DNA of 64,000 nt from Christiangramia crocea (GCF_022410465.1 NZ_JAJSON010000007.1:85575-149574), one strand, 5' to 3'. Positions 18,812-28,121 are shown, counted from the first letter of the stretch. The notes: generated from the letters alone by a model not told the origin. A program made the numbers and translations.

Positions 18812-20779
18812 TTATTCTCTTTCTAGCTCCGGAGTGTTATCCAAACGCTCGTATAGCGAATTATTACTTTTAAATTCGGGGATCAAATCTTTTAATTTGG
18901 CAACAACTTTTTCATTTTTTAATTTACTGGCAGATTTGATGATCTTAATTATTTTCTCATTTATCATTTCGTAGTCACGAACGACATCCTGACCTATCAT
19001 TATTTTTTTATGATGAGTTGGCAAAGTTTTACATTCATCATTAAGTAATTCTTCGTACAATTTTTCACCTGGCCTTAGCCCGGTTATCCTTACCTTAATA
19101 TGCTTATTTGGCTGATATCCGGCAAGTTTAATCATTTTAATTGCCAGGTCCATGATTTTTACCGGCTCTCCCATATCAAACACGAATATTTCTCCTCCCT
19201 TGCCCATGGCACCTGCCTCCAGAACAAGCTGGCAGGCTTCAGGAATTGTCATAAAGTATCTTATAATATCCGGATGGGTTATAGTAACCGGCCCTCCCTT
19301 TTCAATTTGTTTTTTAAATAAAGGAACTACAGAGCCGTTAGACCCTAAAACATTTCCGAATCGTGTAGTAATAAATTTAGTTTTACCCCAGCCCTGCCTC
19401 TTTTGTTCATGATAAAGAGATTGTACATACATTTCAGCGGCTCTTTTAGATGCTCCCATAACGTTGCTGGGATTCACTGCCTTATCTGTAGATACCATCA
19501 CAAAATGGCCAACATAATACTTTATTGCAAGGTCTGCGAGATTCTTTGTGCCCATTATGTTTACTGAAATAGCTTCGTGTGGATTACTCTCCATAAGAGG
19601 TACATGTTTATACGCAGCTGCATGATATATTACATCGATATTCTGATTCCGGAACATTAATTCCAGTCTTTTCTGATTGCCTACATCGCATACAATCACC
19701 TTGAAATTGAGTTCTGGATATTTAGATTCAATTTCCAGTTGTAAATTATGTAAGGGGGTTTCTGCCTGATCAAGGATGATGAGCTTCTTTGGGTTATATT
19801 CAGCTACCTGCCTTACTATTTCGCTGCCTATTGAACCTGCAGCCCCCGTTACCAGGATTGTTCTACCTGTAAGTTGCTCTATTTTATTCTGAACTTCCAA
19901 TTGAATAGGCTCCCTATCAAGTAAATCTTCAATTTGTAATGTTTTAACCTTTTTGGCTATAGGCTGATTATCATCCCACGAGGAAACCAAAGGCGCATTA
20001 TATACGGCAATATCGTGTTCTAAACATTCTTCTACCAGCTGAAATTTTTCTTCTGAAGAAAAAGTGTTTTCTGAAAAGATAATAGCATCAGCACCTAAAG
20101 ATTTTACTTCCCTATGAATTTTTTGGGTATGTCTTAGAACAGGCTTGTCTAAAATCCTTAAACTTTTATGCGATCCCTGGGTTAGAAAACCTACAATTTT
20201 AAAACGTCTGGGGTGTTCAATATCAAGCGCACCTGCTATTGAAATGGCATTCTCGTCTACACCTAAGATAACGGCTTTTATAAGAGATTCATTCTTCTGT
20301 AAAATTTTAAAATATTCATAAACCTGTTTTACTCCAAGTCTGAATAAGAATAAAAGTGAGAAAGATATCCACAGGTTGATTAATAATCCGCCCACTAAAA
20401 ATATCTTTTCACCCAGGAAGAAAAAAGAAATATAATTTATCGCAAGTAAACTAATAAATGAACTTATCGTAGCAAGTAATAACTTGAGAGCATCAATATT
20501 CGAAGAATATCTTATTATACCTGCATAAGTCTTAAATATGTAGAAAAAAATAATATTTACTGCTACAACCACAACTGTTTTATCAAAATAGCTCAGTAAT
20601 GGATAAGCGTTTGGAGCAAGATCCAGTAAGATAAGAATAGTTAGAACAGTTGATACCGTTACCAGGCCAATATCTATCAGCATAACTGCCCACCGCGGAA
20701 GATATTTGATATTTCTAATATCTAAGGCATTGTCGGGACCAGAAAGTATATTATTCAGGGCTCTGTTAATTTTACCCAT
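18812..20779 (-). CDS. PglF/CapD-like membrane nucleoside-diphosphate-sugar 4,6-dehydratase
   Basis: 655 residues: four membrane helices (about 30-155), a CoA-binding-like linker, then an extended SDR domain with NAD loop VTGAAGSIGSEI near 310 and the active-site stretch STDKAVNPSNVMGASKR near 430, where Met replaces the usual Tyr as in the UDP-GlcNAc 4,6-dehydratase PglF/WbpM group. It should convert UDP-GlcNAc to the 4-keto-6-deoxy sugar. PglE-, PglD- and PglC-like genes follow upstream on the same strand, making the bacillosamine route likely. The product could alternatively be used for another 2-acetamido-2,6-dideoxy sugar. Confidence 0.92.
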   Translation of the reverse strand: MGKINRALNNILSGPDNALDIRNIKYLPRWAVMLIDIGLVTVSTVLTILILLDLAPNAYPLLSYFDKTVVVVAVNIIFFYIFKTYAGIIRYSSNIDALKLLLATISSFISLLAINYISFFFLGEKIFLVGGLLINLWISFSLLFLFRLGVKQVYEYFKILQKNESLIKAVILGVDENAISIAGALDIEHPRRFKIVGFLTQGSHKSLRILDKPVLRHTQKIHREVKSLGADAIIFSENTFSSEEKFQLVEECLEHDIAVYNAPLVSSWDDNQPIAKKVKTLQIEDLLDREPIQLEVQNKIEQLTGRTILVTGAAGSIGSEIVRQVAEYNPKKLIILDQAETPLHNLQLEIESKYPELNFKVIVCDVGNQKRLELMFRNQNIDVIYHAAAYKHVPLMESNPHEAISVNIMGTKNLADLAIKYYVGHFVMVSTDKAVNPSNVMGASKRAAEMYVQSLYHEQKRQGWGKTKFITTRFGNVLGSNGSVVPLFKKQIEKGGPVTITHPDIIRYFMTIPEACQLVLEAGAMGKGGEIFVFDMGEPVKIMDLAIKMIKLAGYQPNKHIKVRITGLRPGEKLYEELLNDECKTLPTHHKKIMIGQDVVRDYEMINEKIIKIIKSASKLKNEKVVAKLKDLIPEFKSNNSLYERLDNTPELERE

Positions 20780-20788
20780 AATGTAGTT

Positions 20789-21949
20789 TTAGACTCTGTT
20801 TTTAAAACAATTTAATATTGCCTGTTCTATCCTATTCCTTTCATTGCTTGTTAAATTGGAGCCACTGGGCAAACATAAACCATTTTGGAACATCTTTTCG
20901 GCAATTCCCGTGCCGTAATATGGATAGTGATTAAAAACTGGCTGCATATGCATTGGTTTCCAAAGAGGGCGACTTTCAATATTTTCGGCTTCCAGATACT
21001 TCCTGAGCTTTTCCCTGTCTAAGCCGCCAGTTTTAGACTCATCAATTTCTATAACAGTTAACCAATGATTACTAAAATAGTCATCCGAGGGTTCCTTAAA
21101 AACCCTCACGCCTTCAATCTGGCGGAATAAATTTACATAAAAATGAAACATATTGCGCCTGGCTTCTACTCTTTTATCTAAAACCTGCATTTGTCCCCGA
21201 CCTATTCCCGCACTAACATTACTCAATCTATAGTTATAACCTACCTCACTATGCTGGTAATGAGGAGCATCATCCCGTGCCTGGGTGGCAAGAAAGATGG
21301 CCTTCTTTTTAGCCTCAAGATTCTTTGTGATCAAAGCTCCGCCTCCAGAAGTGGTTATTATCTTATTCCCGTTAAAAGATAAAATAGAGTAATCTCCCAA
21401 AGTCCCACAATAAGCATTTTTATATTTACTCCCAAGGGCCTCAGCACTGTCTTCTATAACGGGGATTTCATATTTTTTAGCCACTTTGTTAATCTCATCA
21501 ACTTTATAAGGCATTCCGTAAAGATGGACCGCTATTATGGCTTTTGGTTTTTTACCCCTGGCCATTCTATCTTTGATCGAAATCTCCAGTTGCTCGGGAC
21601 AAATATTCATCGTATCTACTTCACTATCAATAAATACCGGTATCGCCCCTAAATAAACGATAGGATTTGCAGATGCCGCAAATGTCATACTCTGACAAAT
21701 AACCTCGTCACCTCTTTCAACTCCTAAAAGGATCAAAGCTAAATGCAGGGCAGCAGTACCTGAACTCAGAGCAGCCACTTCTATATCTGAAGAGCCGTTC
21801 TGAGTTAGATACTCCCTTATGTCATTTTCGAAACCGGTAACGTTTGGACCCAATGGAGCAATCCAGTTATCTTCAAATGCCTTATTAACATATTTCAATT
21901 CTTCTCCTCCCATATGAGGAGAAGAAAGCCATATTTTCTCGTTATTCAT
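20789..21949 (-). CDS. PglE-like DegT/DnrJ/EryC1/StrS aminotransferase
   Basis: PLP-dependent sugar aminotransferase, 386 residues from the ATG at 21949. The frame is open to 21991, but the homologous N terminus begins MNNEKIWLSSPHMGGEE and an AGGATTGAAG stretch precedes this ATG. The PLP lysine is near residue 196 in SFNGNKIITTSGGG, and EDSAEALGSKYKN carries the cofactor Asp region. In the PglF-PglE-PglD context it should aminate the 4-keto group of UDP-2-acetamido-4-keto-2,6-dideoxyglucose. The start overlaps the end of the pglD-like gene by 8 bases. Substrate assignment is by context. Confidence 0.9.
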   Translation of the reverse strand: MNNEKIWLSSPHMGGEELKYVNKAFEDNWIAPLGPNVTGFENDIREYLTQNGSSDIEVAALSSGTAALHLALILLGVERGDEVICQSMTFAASANPIVYLGAIPVFIDSEVDTMNICPEQLEISIKDRMARGKKPKAIIAVHLYGMPYKVDEINKVAKKYEIPVIEDSAEALGSKYKNAYCGTLGDYSILSFNGNKIITTSGGGALITKNLEAKKKAIFLATQARDDAPHYQHSEVGYNYRLSNVSAGIGRGQMQVLDKRVEARRNMFHFYVNLFRQIEGVRVFKEPSDDYFSNHWLTVIEIDESKTGGLDREKLRKYLEAENIESRPLWKPMHMQPVFNHYPYYGTGIAEKMFQNGLCLPSGSNLTSNERNRIEQAILNCFKNRV

Positions 21950-22556
21950 CTTCAATCCTGTTGAATTTAATAATCTTCGCGGGGTTTCCAACCACTACTG
22001 CAAAATCCGGAATATCTTCAAGTACCACTGCGCCCGCCCCAACGGTAACCCATTTTCCAATCTGAAGACCGGGAATGATAGTTGCCCCGGCTCCAATCTG
22101 GGTACCCTTCCCAATATTGACATTTCCAGTGACCGTGGAGCCCGGAGAAATATGAACAAAATCTTCCATCTTTACATCATGCTCTACAATTGCTCCCGAA
22201 TTAATAATGCAATGTTTGCCAATAACTGTAGAAGAATTAATAACAGCATTAGCCATCACCACACTTCCTTCGTTGATATTTACATTCTCAGAAATTACAG
22301 CCGATGCGTGTATTAAGGCTGAACAATAACCCTGCTGAAGTTTATTAGCCAGTTTATGCCTAATAAGATTATTACCGATAGCAAGAACTAACTTTTCATC
22401 CTTCATATCATCAGTTAGCTGATGCTTTACTTCAAAGCCCAAAAGGTTTTTAACTTTAGGGTCATCATCTAAAACAAAATCTATGGAATGGCCATCCATC
22501 AATTTTATTATATCTATTATTACTTTAGCATGACCGCTTGCTCCGTATATGATCAT
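21942..22556 (-). CDS. PglD-like sugar O/N-acetyltransferase (left-handed beta-helix)
   Basis: 204 residues. The N-terminal Rossmann-like domain (IYGASGHAKVIIDII) binds the nucleotide sugar, and the C-terminal half carries hexapeptide repeats (about residues 90-190; for example INSGAIVEHDVKMEDFVHIS). This is the NeuD/PglD architecture. The family's catalytic base His is expected in VEHD near residue 129. It should acetylate the 4-amino group made by the PglE-like enzyme to yield UDP-di-N-acetylbacillosamine. It overlaps pglE by 8 bases and pglC by 1 base (TAATG), so the genes are tightly coupled. Confidence 0.92.
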   Translation of the reverse strand: MIIYGASGHAKVIIDIIKLMDGHSIDFVLDDDPKVKNLLGFEVKHQLTDDMKDEKLVLAIGNNLIRHKLANKLQQGYCSALIHASAVISENVNINEGSVVMANAVINSSTVIGKHCIINSGAIVEHDVKMEDFVHISPGSTVTGNVNIGKGTQIGAGATIIPGLQIGKWVTVGAGAVVLEDIPDFAVVVGNPAKIIKFNRIEDE

Positions 22557-23170
22557 TAATTATTTCCGTTAAAAGGTTCGGTTGTTGCCATATTTTGAGT
22601 ATTAATTCCTTCTGAGACTAGCACTTTCTTTATTGTTTGGAACAAAATTTTCAAATCCAGAAAAAAGGATTGATTTTCAACATACCACACATCATATTCA
22701 AACTTCTGGGTCCAGCTTATGGTATTTCGTCCATTCACCTGTGCCCAACCTGTAATTCCCGGTTTTACATCATGCCTTTTCATCTGTTTTTCATTGTACA
22801 ATGCTAAATATTCTGGCAATAATGGCCTGGGCCCAATAATACTCATATCCCCCTTCAAAACATTTATCAATTGGGGAATTTCATCAATAGAAGTTTTCCT
22901 GATTACCTTTCCAATATAGGTTAACCTTACAGAATCAGACAACAAATTGCCATTTTCATCTGTTTCATCGGTCATGGTTTTAAATTTAACTATTTTAAAA
23001 TTTCTACCGAATTTACCCGGTCTTTTTTGAAAAAAGAAAGGTTTGCCTTTATTGGCCAAAGCTAATAACAGTATTATTAATATCAGTAAAGGGCTTATTA
23101 TAACTAGGCTTATTAAGGCTACTAAAAAATCCAGAGCTGGTTTAATAATTTTCCTATACATTCTGAACAA
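22556..23170 (-). CDS. PglC-like initiating phosphoglycosyl transferase
   Basis: 204-residue monotopic sugar transferase. A re-entrant hydrophobic helix (FLVALISLVIISPLLILIIL) lies at about 14-33, basic motif KFKTMT near 63, the catalytic Asp-Glu pair in TSIDEIPQL near 95, and GDMSIIGPRPLLPEYL further on. This short form is the PglC type rather than the long WbaP type. It transfers sugar 1-phosphate to undecaprenyl phosphate and so starts the repeat unit on the inner membrane. Given its neighbours, the sugar is probably di-N-acetylbacillosamine phosphate. Confidence 0.93.
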   Translation of the reverse strand: MFRMYRKIIKPALDFLVALISLVIISPLLILIILLLALANKGKPFFFQKRPGKFGRNFKIVKFKTMTDETDENGNLLSDSVRLTYIGKVIRKTSIDEIPQLINVLKGDMSIIGPRPLLPEYLALYNEKQMKRHDVKPGITGWAQVNGRNTISWTQKFEYDVWYVENQSFFLDLKILFQTIKKVLVSEGINTQNMATTEPFNGNN

Positions 23171-23208
23171 TTAAAGGAACATGACGTCTCACTCTTGTGG
23201 CGGCGAAT

Positions 23209-24369
23209 TTAATCATGTTTATTTAAGACTTCTAAATCTTTATATTCTTTTAACAAAATTTCCCAAAATCGCTTCCGCTCATATTTCTTTTGAATCAATT
23301 CACGTGCGTTATGTGCTAAAGAAGAGCAAAATTCCTGATCGTCTATAATTTTCAACATTGATTGCAGGAGAATTCCTTCATTTTTAACCGGAATAACAAT
23401 CCCATTTCTCCCATTTTCAACTATTTCATTACAACCATTTATATCGGTCACAATAGCCGGTAGATTCATCGCGTTAGCCTGCATAACCACATTGGGGAAA
23501 CCTTCCCTGTAACTTGGAAAAGCCAAAACATCTGCTATGGCAAAATAAGGCCTTACATCTCGCTGATACCCAGTGGTGAAAATTTTTTTATGAGACTGTA
23601 TCTGCTTAAAAACCTCTTCATCTACCGGATCCAGCTTCTGCTCAAATGGTCCCACAAGTAAAAGGGAACATTTCGGATGATGCTTTTGTAAATTCACAAA
23701 GGCTCTTACCAGCTCATTGATACCTTTTTCCTTAACCAGCCGGCCTATAAAGATAAAAATGAAATCTTCATGCGGGATACCTAGTTCTTCTCTTATTCCA
23801 GGTCTTTCTTCTGTATAAAGTGCCGGATCAAAATATCCCGTATCAATACCATTGGAGCTTCCTTCTCCCAGCACCTTTAATTTATTTTTATTGGTGTAGC
23901 CTTCCTTAAGTATAATTTTTTTTAATTCGAAGGAATTAGGGTATACACGGGTTGCCAGTTTATAAGTAAGTTTTTCCACGGCATCCAGAAGTTTCCTTTT
24001 AAATCCATGTGTCTCCAGCAAAGGTAAACCGGCTACTGTATGCAATCTTATTGGAACTCCGGCTAATTTTCCCGACAGCATGCCAATTATACCCGCTTTA
24101 GGAGTATGCGTATGAACTATAAAAGGCTTTTCCTTTATTAGGAATCTATAAATTTTCCACAAGCTCTTAAGATCCTTCAAAGGCGTAATCGCTCTGGTCA
24201 GTTCCACGCAAAAAGTTCTTACTCCATTATCCCGTCCATATTTCTTAAGTCTCTCTTTTTCCGCGGATATTGCGATCACCTCATAATGATCGTTCATAAA
24301 TGTAAGCTGACCTTCCAGTAGCTTTTCCAGGGAAAGGGGAATGGTGGTTATTCGAACAAGTTTTTGCAC
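23209..24369 (-). CDS. GT4 glycosyltransferase (PglA-like position)
   Basis: 386-residue GT-B glycosyltransferase. The C-terminal nucleotide-sugar domain has FIFIGRLVKEKGINELVRA near residue 210 and the conserved YREGFPNVVMQANAM near 290. The N terminus lacks the usual Gly-rich GGAE loop, as is common in the PglA-like subgroup that acts second, after PglC. It lies immediately upstream of pglC-like in transcription order and has its own good promoter match upstream, so it could begin a separate transcript covering the initiation and export genes. The donor sugar is unknown. Confidence 0.85.
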   Translation of the reverse strand: MQKLVRITTIPLSLEKLLEGQLTFMNDHYEVIAISAEKERLKKYGRDNGVRTFCVELTRAITPLKDLKSLWKIYRFLIKEKPFIVHTHTPKAGIIGMLSGKLAGVPIRLHTVAGLPLLETHGFKRKLLDAVEKLTYKLATRVYPNSFELKKIILKEGYTNKNKLKVLGEGSSNGIDTGYFDPALYTEERPGIREELGIPHEDFIFIFIGRLVKEKGINELVRAFVNLQKHHPKCSLLLVGPFEQKLDPVDEEVFKQIQSHKKIFTTGYQRDVRPYFAIADVLAFPSYREGFPNVVMQANAMNLPAIVTDINGCNEIVENGRNGIVIPVKNEGILLQSMLKIIDDQEFCSSLAHNARELIQKKYERKRFWEILLKEYKDLEVLNKHD

Positions 24370-24390
24370 TAATCAAAGATATTTTAGCTG

Positions 24391-24419
24391 CAAATCTAAG
24401 ATTTTTAAATTTGAGCAAA
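24391..24419 (-). promoter_or_regulatory. flavobacterial promoter inside the locus
   Basis: On the minus strand TTTG (24419-24416) is followed after exactly 17 bases by TAGATTTG (24398-24391), a full match to the TTTG-N17-23-TAnnTTTG consensus. The box ends 21 bases before the ATG of the GT4 gene. A second partial box, TATCTTTG (24381-24374), lies just downstream without a spaced partner. Confidence 0.6.
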
Positions 24420-24454
24420 CACGTATAAAATAAATTTACTTAGGCTGATTAGAA

Positions 24455-25678
24455 CTAAACTGAAAGTTGTTTTTCAGGCATTCCTATCCTTTCCAGCTTT
24501 AGCTTTAAAGCTTCCGACTTTTCATAGGCAAGAAAGTAATATATCACAAAAAACATAAAATACATGATCATGGTTTTCTGACGAATCATAATTCCAAGGT
24601 TAGACATAATAAATGTCATGGCTATAGAAGTAAGCATGAAGATCATCAAACAGGACTTGACATGGGAAGGGGCATTCCTCCAGAACTTTATGAAGTTCAT
24701 TCGTAAAAGTTTAGCAAAAAGAAGTATATAAATAAAGTTTTCTATAGACACAATCAATCCTAAAAATCCAGGTGCATCAAGAAATAATGGCCTGAACCAG
24801 AAGGTGAATATTTTCTCCGGCAAACTATATCCTGCCATATTCAGTCCGGAAGTGGCTGAACTAAGAGCTTCAGATCTATTAGAGGAAAATGCAAGAAAAT
24901 CTGCCCATAGATTAGTAGAATGGTTAAGATTAACAACTGCTAAAATATGTTCATGTATGAGTAATAACCCTACCAGTATAGCCAAGCCACCTATAACTTT
25001 ATTCTTTATTGATATCATATTCTTTCCAAAATAAAGCCCGTAAAGGCCACCTATGCATAATAACAAAAACATATGGGGCCTTATAGCAAAGACCAGTAGG
25101 GAGGAAATGATCAAACCTAATTTCCGCTCCTTTATTTTTCCGATGGAATAAGCGAATAACATTAAACCAAAAAATATTGGCGCCCCCTTACCCAGGGAAG
25201 CAGACCAGAAATGCATATTTGGAAAGAACAGTATTAAGGTTAACAGGTCAATTCGTTTAAAGACGGTGACCTTTTGAGGGATATTCTCTTTAAAAAATAA
25301 AAAACCAAATACAAAACCCCAGTAACCTATCCAGGTAAAAAGAAGCATCATCATTTCATAGCTAAAACCTAATCCATTAATAAAAGGGTAGGAAATAAAA
25401 TCAATGAAGGTGGTTTCTGTACCAAAATAATCGAACCATCCTTTTGTAGAATTAAAGGGTATTTCAAAGTATCTTTTAGAATCTGAAGGATTAAATAATG
25501 CGTATATGTAATATACAATTCCAAAAAATATATGATATACAAAAAGCTTATTCATTAATTTCCTGGAGAAAAATAGATGTTCACTCTCCAACTTCCCAAA
25601 AATGAACTGATTCAAACCAAATAAAAGTCTGGTTGCCAGAATTGCATCAGCAATACATAATATTTCTCCGGTATGCAT
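24455..25678 (-). CDS. polytopic membrane protein, Wzy polymerase candidate 1
   Basis: 407-residue protein, mostly hydrophobic with about ten membrane segments. It is clearly paralogous to the protein encoded at 29131-30348: both contain FFPNMHFW-ASLGKGAPIF, IRPH, FTFWFRPLF-DAP and MSNLGI--RQK in the same order. Wzy polymerases are poorly conserved; the position in a Wzx/Wzc locus, the size and the Arg-containing loops (IRPHMF, FWFRPLF) suit one. The first 25 residues (MHTGEILCIADAIL) align less well than the paralogue's, so the start or an N-terminal change should be treated with care. No other role is indicated. Confidence 0.6.
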   Translation of the reverse strand: MHTGEILCIADAILATRLLFGLNQFIFGKLESEHLFFSRKLMNKLFVYHIFFGIVYYIYALFNPSDSKRYFEIPFNSTKGWFDYFGTETTFIDFISYPFINGLGFSYEMMMLLFTWIGYWGFVFGFLFFKENIPQKVTVFKRIDLLTLILFFPNMHFWSASLGKGAPIFFGLMLFAYSIGKIKERKLGLIISSLLVFAIRPHMFLLLCIGGLYGLYFGKNMISIKNKVIGGLAILVGLLLIHEHILAVVNLNHSTNLWADFLAFSSNRSEALSSATSGLNMAGYSLPEKIFTFWFRPLFLDAPGFLGLIVSIENFIYILLFAKLLRMNFIKFWRNAPSHVKSCLMIFMLTSIAMTFIMSNLGIMIRQKTMIMYFMFFVIYYFLAYEKSEALKLKLERIGMPEKQLSV

Positions 25679-26192
25679 ATTTTAAATCTAAATTTCGCAA
25701 TCGGTTAATTCAATATTCTAACCATCTTTAAATTGAATATATAATACCCCTTATTCTAAACCAATAAAACACTGTCTAATAGATGTTTAAGGCATTTTAA
25801 TTATTATAGAGTGTAGTTCCTGAAACCCGTTTATTTGTAGAATATTCCTGAGAACTGTAGAGCACTTCCACACTTTACTTATTTCACGCCATTAGTTTAT
25901 TGGAAATTGGTTAGGAGCAGGATTTTTATATGCAGGAGTTATCTAACTAGCATTTAAATTTATGAAGAACCAAAATAGGATATATCCAATGCGGAAGTTT
26001 GTGACTATAAAGAGAAACTTTTAACTATCTAGTGCTTCACCGGAAAACAGAAAGCACTTCTTCCAGAGAACAAGGTGGCACTTTTGGAAGTATACAACAA
26101 TGATAAGGTTAGATCAGATATTTTAAAAAAACCTGAAGGCAGAGTGTCCTTAATTTAACTCCCGGCAATATAAAAATAAGAGCTAATAAAAA
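25679..26192 (+). other. 514-base non-coding gap inside the capsule locus
   Basis: This is the only gap of more than 300 bases in the capsule locus. It is A/T-rich, has no ORF of normal size on either strand, no clear TAnnTTTG box on the minus strand, and no hairpin with a T tract. It contains one coding-like open stretch on the plus strand (listed separately), suggesting decayed DNA between asnB and the first polymerase candidate. Confidence 0.5.
26042..26158 (+). pseudogene. possible C-terminal gene relic
   Basis: An open stretch of 38 codons ends at TAA (26156-26158) but has no ATG and is preceded by an in-frame stop. Its translation looks protein-like (KQKALLPENKVALLEVYNN, followed by DKVRSDILKKPEG), with mixed charged and aliphatic residues and good codons. 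It runs opposite to the flanking capsule genes. It may be the tail of a deleted gene, possibly from a mobile element, but no family is recognised and it could be chance. Confidence 0.25.
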
Positions 26193-28097
26193 TCAGATAT
26201 GGTGGAGATAAGTTCTTTGATACCATTTCTGAAAACAATAATAAGTCCAGATCTTAAAGGTATTATCTATTTTTCCTGATAGATGGTTTTTGACAAGACT
26301 GGTAATTTCCTGAGCATTGAATATATTCTGTTGATTAAGAAAATCTTTTTCGATATATGATTCCAACTCAGCAGATAAATCATTTCTCAACCAATCACCT
26401 ACCGGAACTCCAAAACCTTTTTTAGATTTATCAAGAAAACCCTTAGGAAAATAATGTTTAAAGGATTCTTTAAGCAAATACTTCTTATCCCATCCTTTCA
26501 TTAAATAATCCTCAGGAAGTTGCATAGTGAAATTCCATAATTCCTTATTGAGAAATGGCGCCCTGCTTTCCAACGATGTTAACATACTGGTCCTATCAAC
26601 CTTAACTAACATATCCCCTTCAAGGCTCATTATCTTATCAATATTTCTGAAATCGGTAAGAGAGTTGGCCTTATGTCCTACACTATCTTTATAATAATTA
26701 AATACTCCAGGACTTTGCATAGATGGTTTTAACAACGCTTTCATCTCTTCCTCTTGATAAGCCAGTGATATGATATTGTAATAAAAGTCACCTTCATAAT
26801 TAATAGCATTGAGAAGTCTCTTAATTTTAAACCTGATACCTCTTTTATCATCTTTTGTGGAAAATAAAGAATTAGAAAGACTTCTAAAACTATAATGCAT
26901 ACCTCTTGGGACCACTGAAGAATATCGCTGATTCAGTTTACTTATATAGTATTTATTATATCCCCCAAAAACTTCATCTCCGCCGTCCCCGGTAAGGGCT
27001 ACTTTTACGTTTTGCCTGGTCTTATGTGCTACCAGGTAAGTAGGTAATGAAGAAGAATCAGCAAAAGGTTCATCAAAATTCAGCAGAATATTATCGATAT
27101 TCTGTTTCAAATCTTTAACTGAAATAACAAATTCATGGTGATTGCTATTTATAAGTTTGGCTACAGTGCGCGACTTGTCAGTCTCGTCAAAAGATTTCTT
27201 TTCGAAACCCACTGAAAATGTATCAATTTTGCTGCTTTTCTCCCTGGCCAAGGCCAAAGAAACAATAGAAGAATCTACGCCTCCGGAAAGAAAGGTACCC
27301 AATGGAACATCTGCCATAGATCTGGAGTGAACACTTTTATTTACCAGCTCATGAGTTTTTTTTACAGCTTCCTTAAAAGATAAGCCGGGATCGACTTCAT
27401 TTTTGAATTCCTGAACGATCTCATGATCATTCACAGTATGAGTTTTACAGTCTATTTCCAGATAATGATTCGCTTCAAGCTTATTTATATCTTCATAAAT
27501 GGTGAATGGAGCCGGGATATAAGTTAGCCGAAAATAAAGATTGAGACCATGCACAGATATGCTGGGCTTTTCCGAAATAATTTTAGTAATAGATTTTAAT
27601 TCTGAGGCCCAAATAAAATTATCTTTCTTATGAAAATAATATAAAGGCTTTTCTCCAAAAAAATCTCTGGCGATGAAAAGCTTTTCTATATTCGAATCAT
27701 ATATACTAAAGGCAAACATTCCATCCAACTTTGGAAAAGCATCCGTTCCATACCTTTCGTATAAGCGAAGTATCACCTCAGTATCTGAAGTTGTGCTGAA
27801 TTTAACCCCCTGTTCAGTAAGATTATTTTTTAAAACCTTATAGTTATATATTTCACCATTGAAAACTATGCATACAGAACCATCATCAGAATATATAGGT
27901 TGTTTTCCCGTATTAAGATCTATGATCGACAGCCTTCTCATTGCCATTCCTATCTGGTAGTCCTCTGTTTCATGGATAAAGAATCCATCCTCATCGGGTC
28001 CACGATGAAAGATTTCCATATTCATTTTAGAAAGGTGTTTGGAAAGATCTGTTCGCTTCTCCCGTCTAAATTGAATTATTCCATTGATTCCGCACAT
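26193..28097 (-). CDS. asnB: glutamine-dependent asparagine synthase-like amidotransferase
   Basis: 634 residues. The nucleophile Cys2 of the class II glutaminase domain (MCGINGI) is followed by FHRGPDEDG, RLSIIDL and FNGEIYNY; the synthetase domain has the PP-loop LSGGVDSS near residue 270 and GDGGDEVFGGY near 375. Both halves look intact. Housekeeping AsnB makes asparagine, but AsnB homologues inside polysaccharide loci (WbpS in Pseudomonas, WbtH in Francisella) are assigned to converting a hexosaminuronic acid to its amide. This locus makes a probable UDP-hexosaminuronate, so that role is a reasonable inference. A TATATTTG box lies just upstream. Confidence 0.9.
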   Translation of the reverse strand: MCGINGIIQFRREKRTDLSKHLSKMNMEIFHRGPDEDGFFIHETEDYQIGMAMRRLSIIDLNTGKQPIYSDDGSVCIVFNGEIYNYKVLKNNLTEQGVKFSTTSDTEVILRLYERYGTDAFPKLDGMFAFSIYDSNIEKLFIARDFFGEKPLYYFHKKDNFIWASELKSITKIISEKPSISVHGLNLYFRLTYIPAPFTIYEDINKLEANHYLEIDCKTHTVNDHEIVQEFKNEVDPGLSFKEAVKKTHELVNKSVHSRSMADVPLGTFLSGGVDSSIVSLALAREKSSKIDTFSVGFEKKSFDETDKSRTVAKLINSNHHEFVISVKDLKQNIDNILLNFDEPFADSSSLPTYLVAHKTRQNVKVALTGDGGDEVFGGYNKYYISKLNQRYSSVVPRGMHYSFRSLSNSLFSTKDDKRGIRFKIKRLLNAINYEGDFYYNIISLAYQEEEMKALLKPSMQSPGVFNYYKDSVGHKANSLTDFRNIDKIMSLEGDMLVKVDRTSMLTSLESRAPFLNKELWNFTMQLPEDYLMKGWDKKYLLKESFKHYFPKGFLDKSKKGFGVPVGDWLRNDLSAELESYIEKDFLNQQNIFNAQEITSLVKNHLSGKIDNTFKIWTYYCFQKWYQRTYLHHI

Positions 28098-28121
28098 AAA
28101 TGGTATTTAATGTAAAATCCG

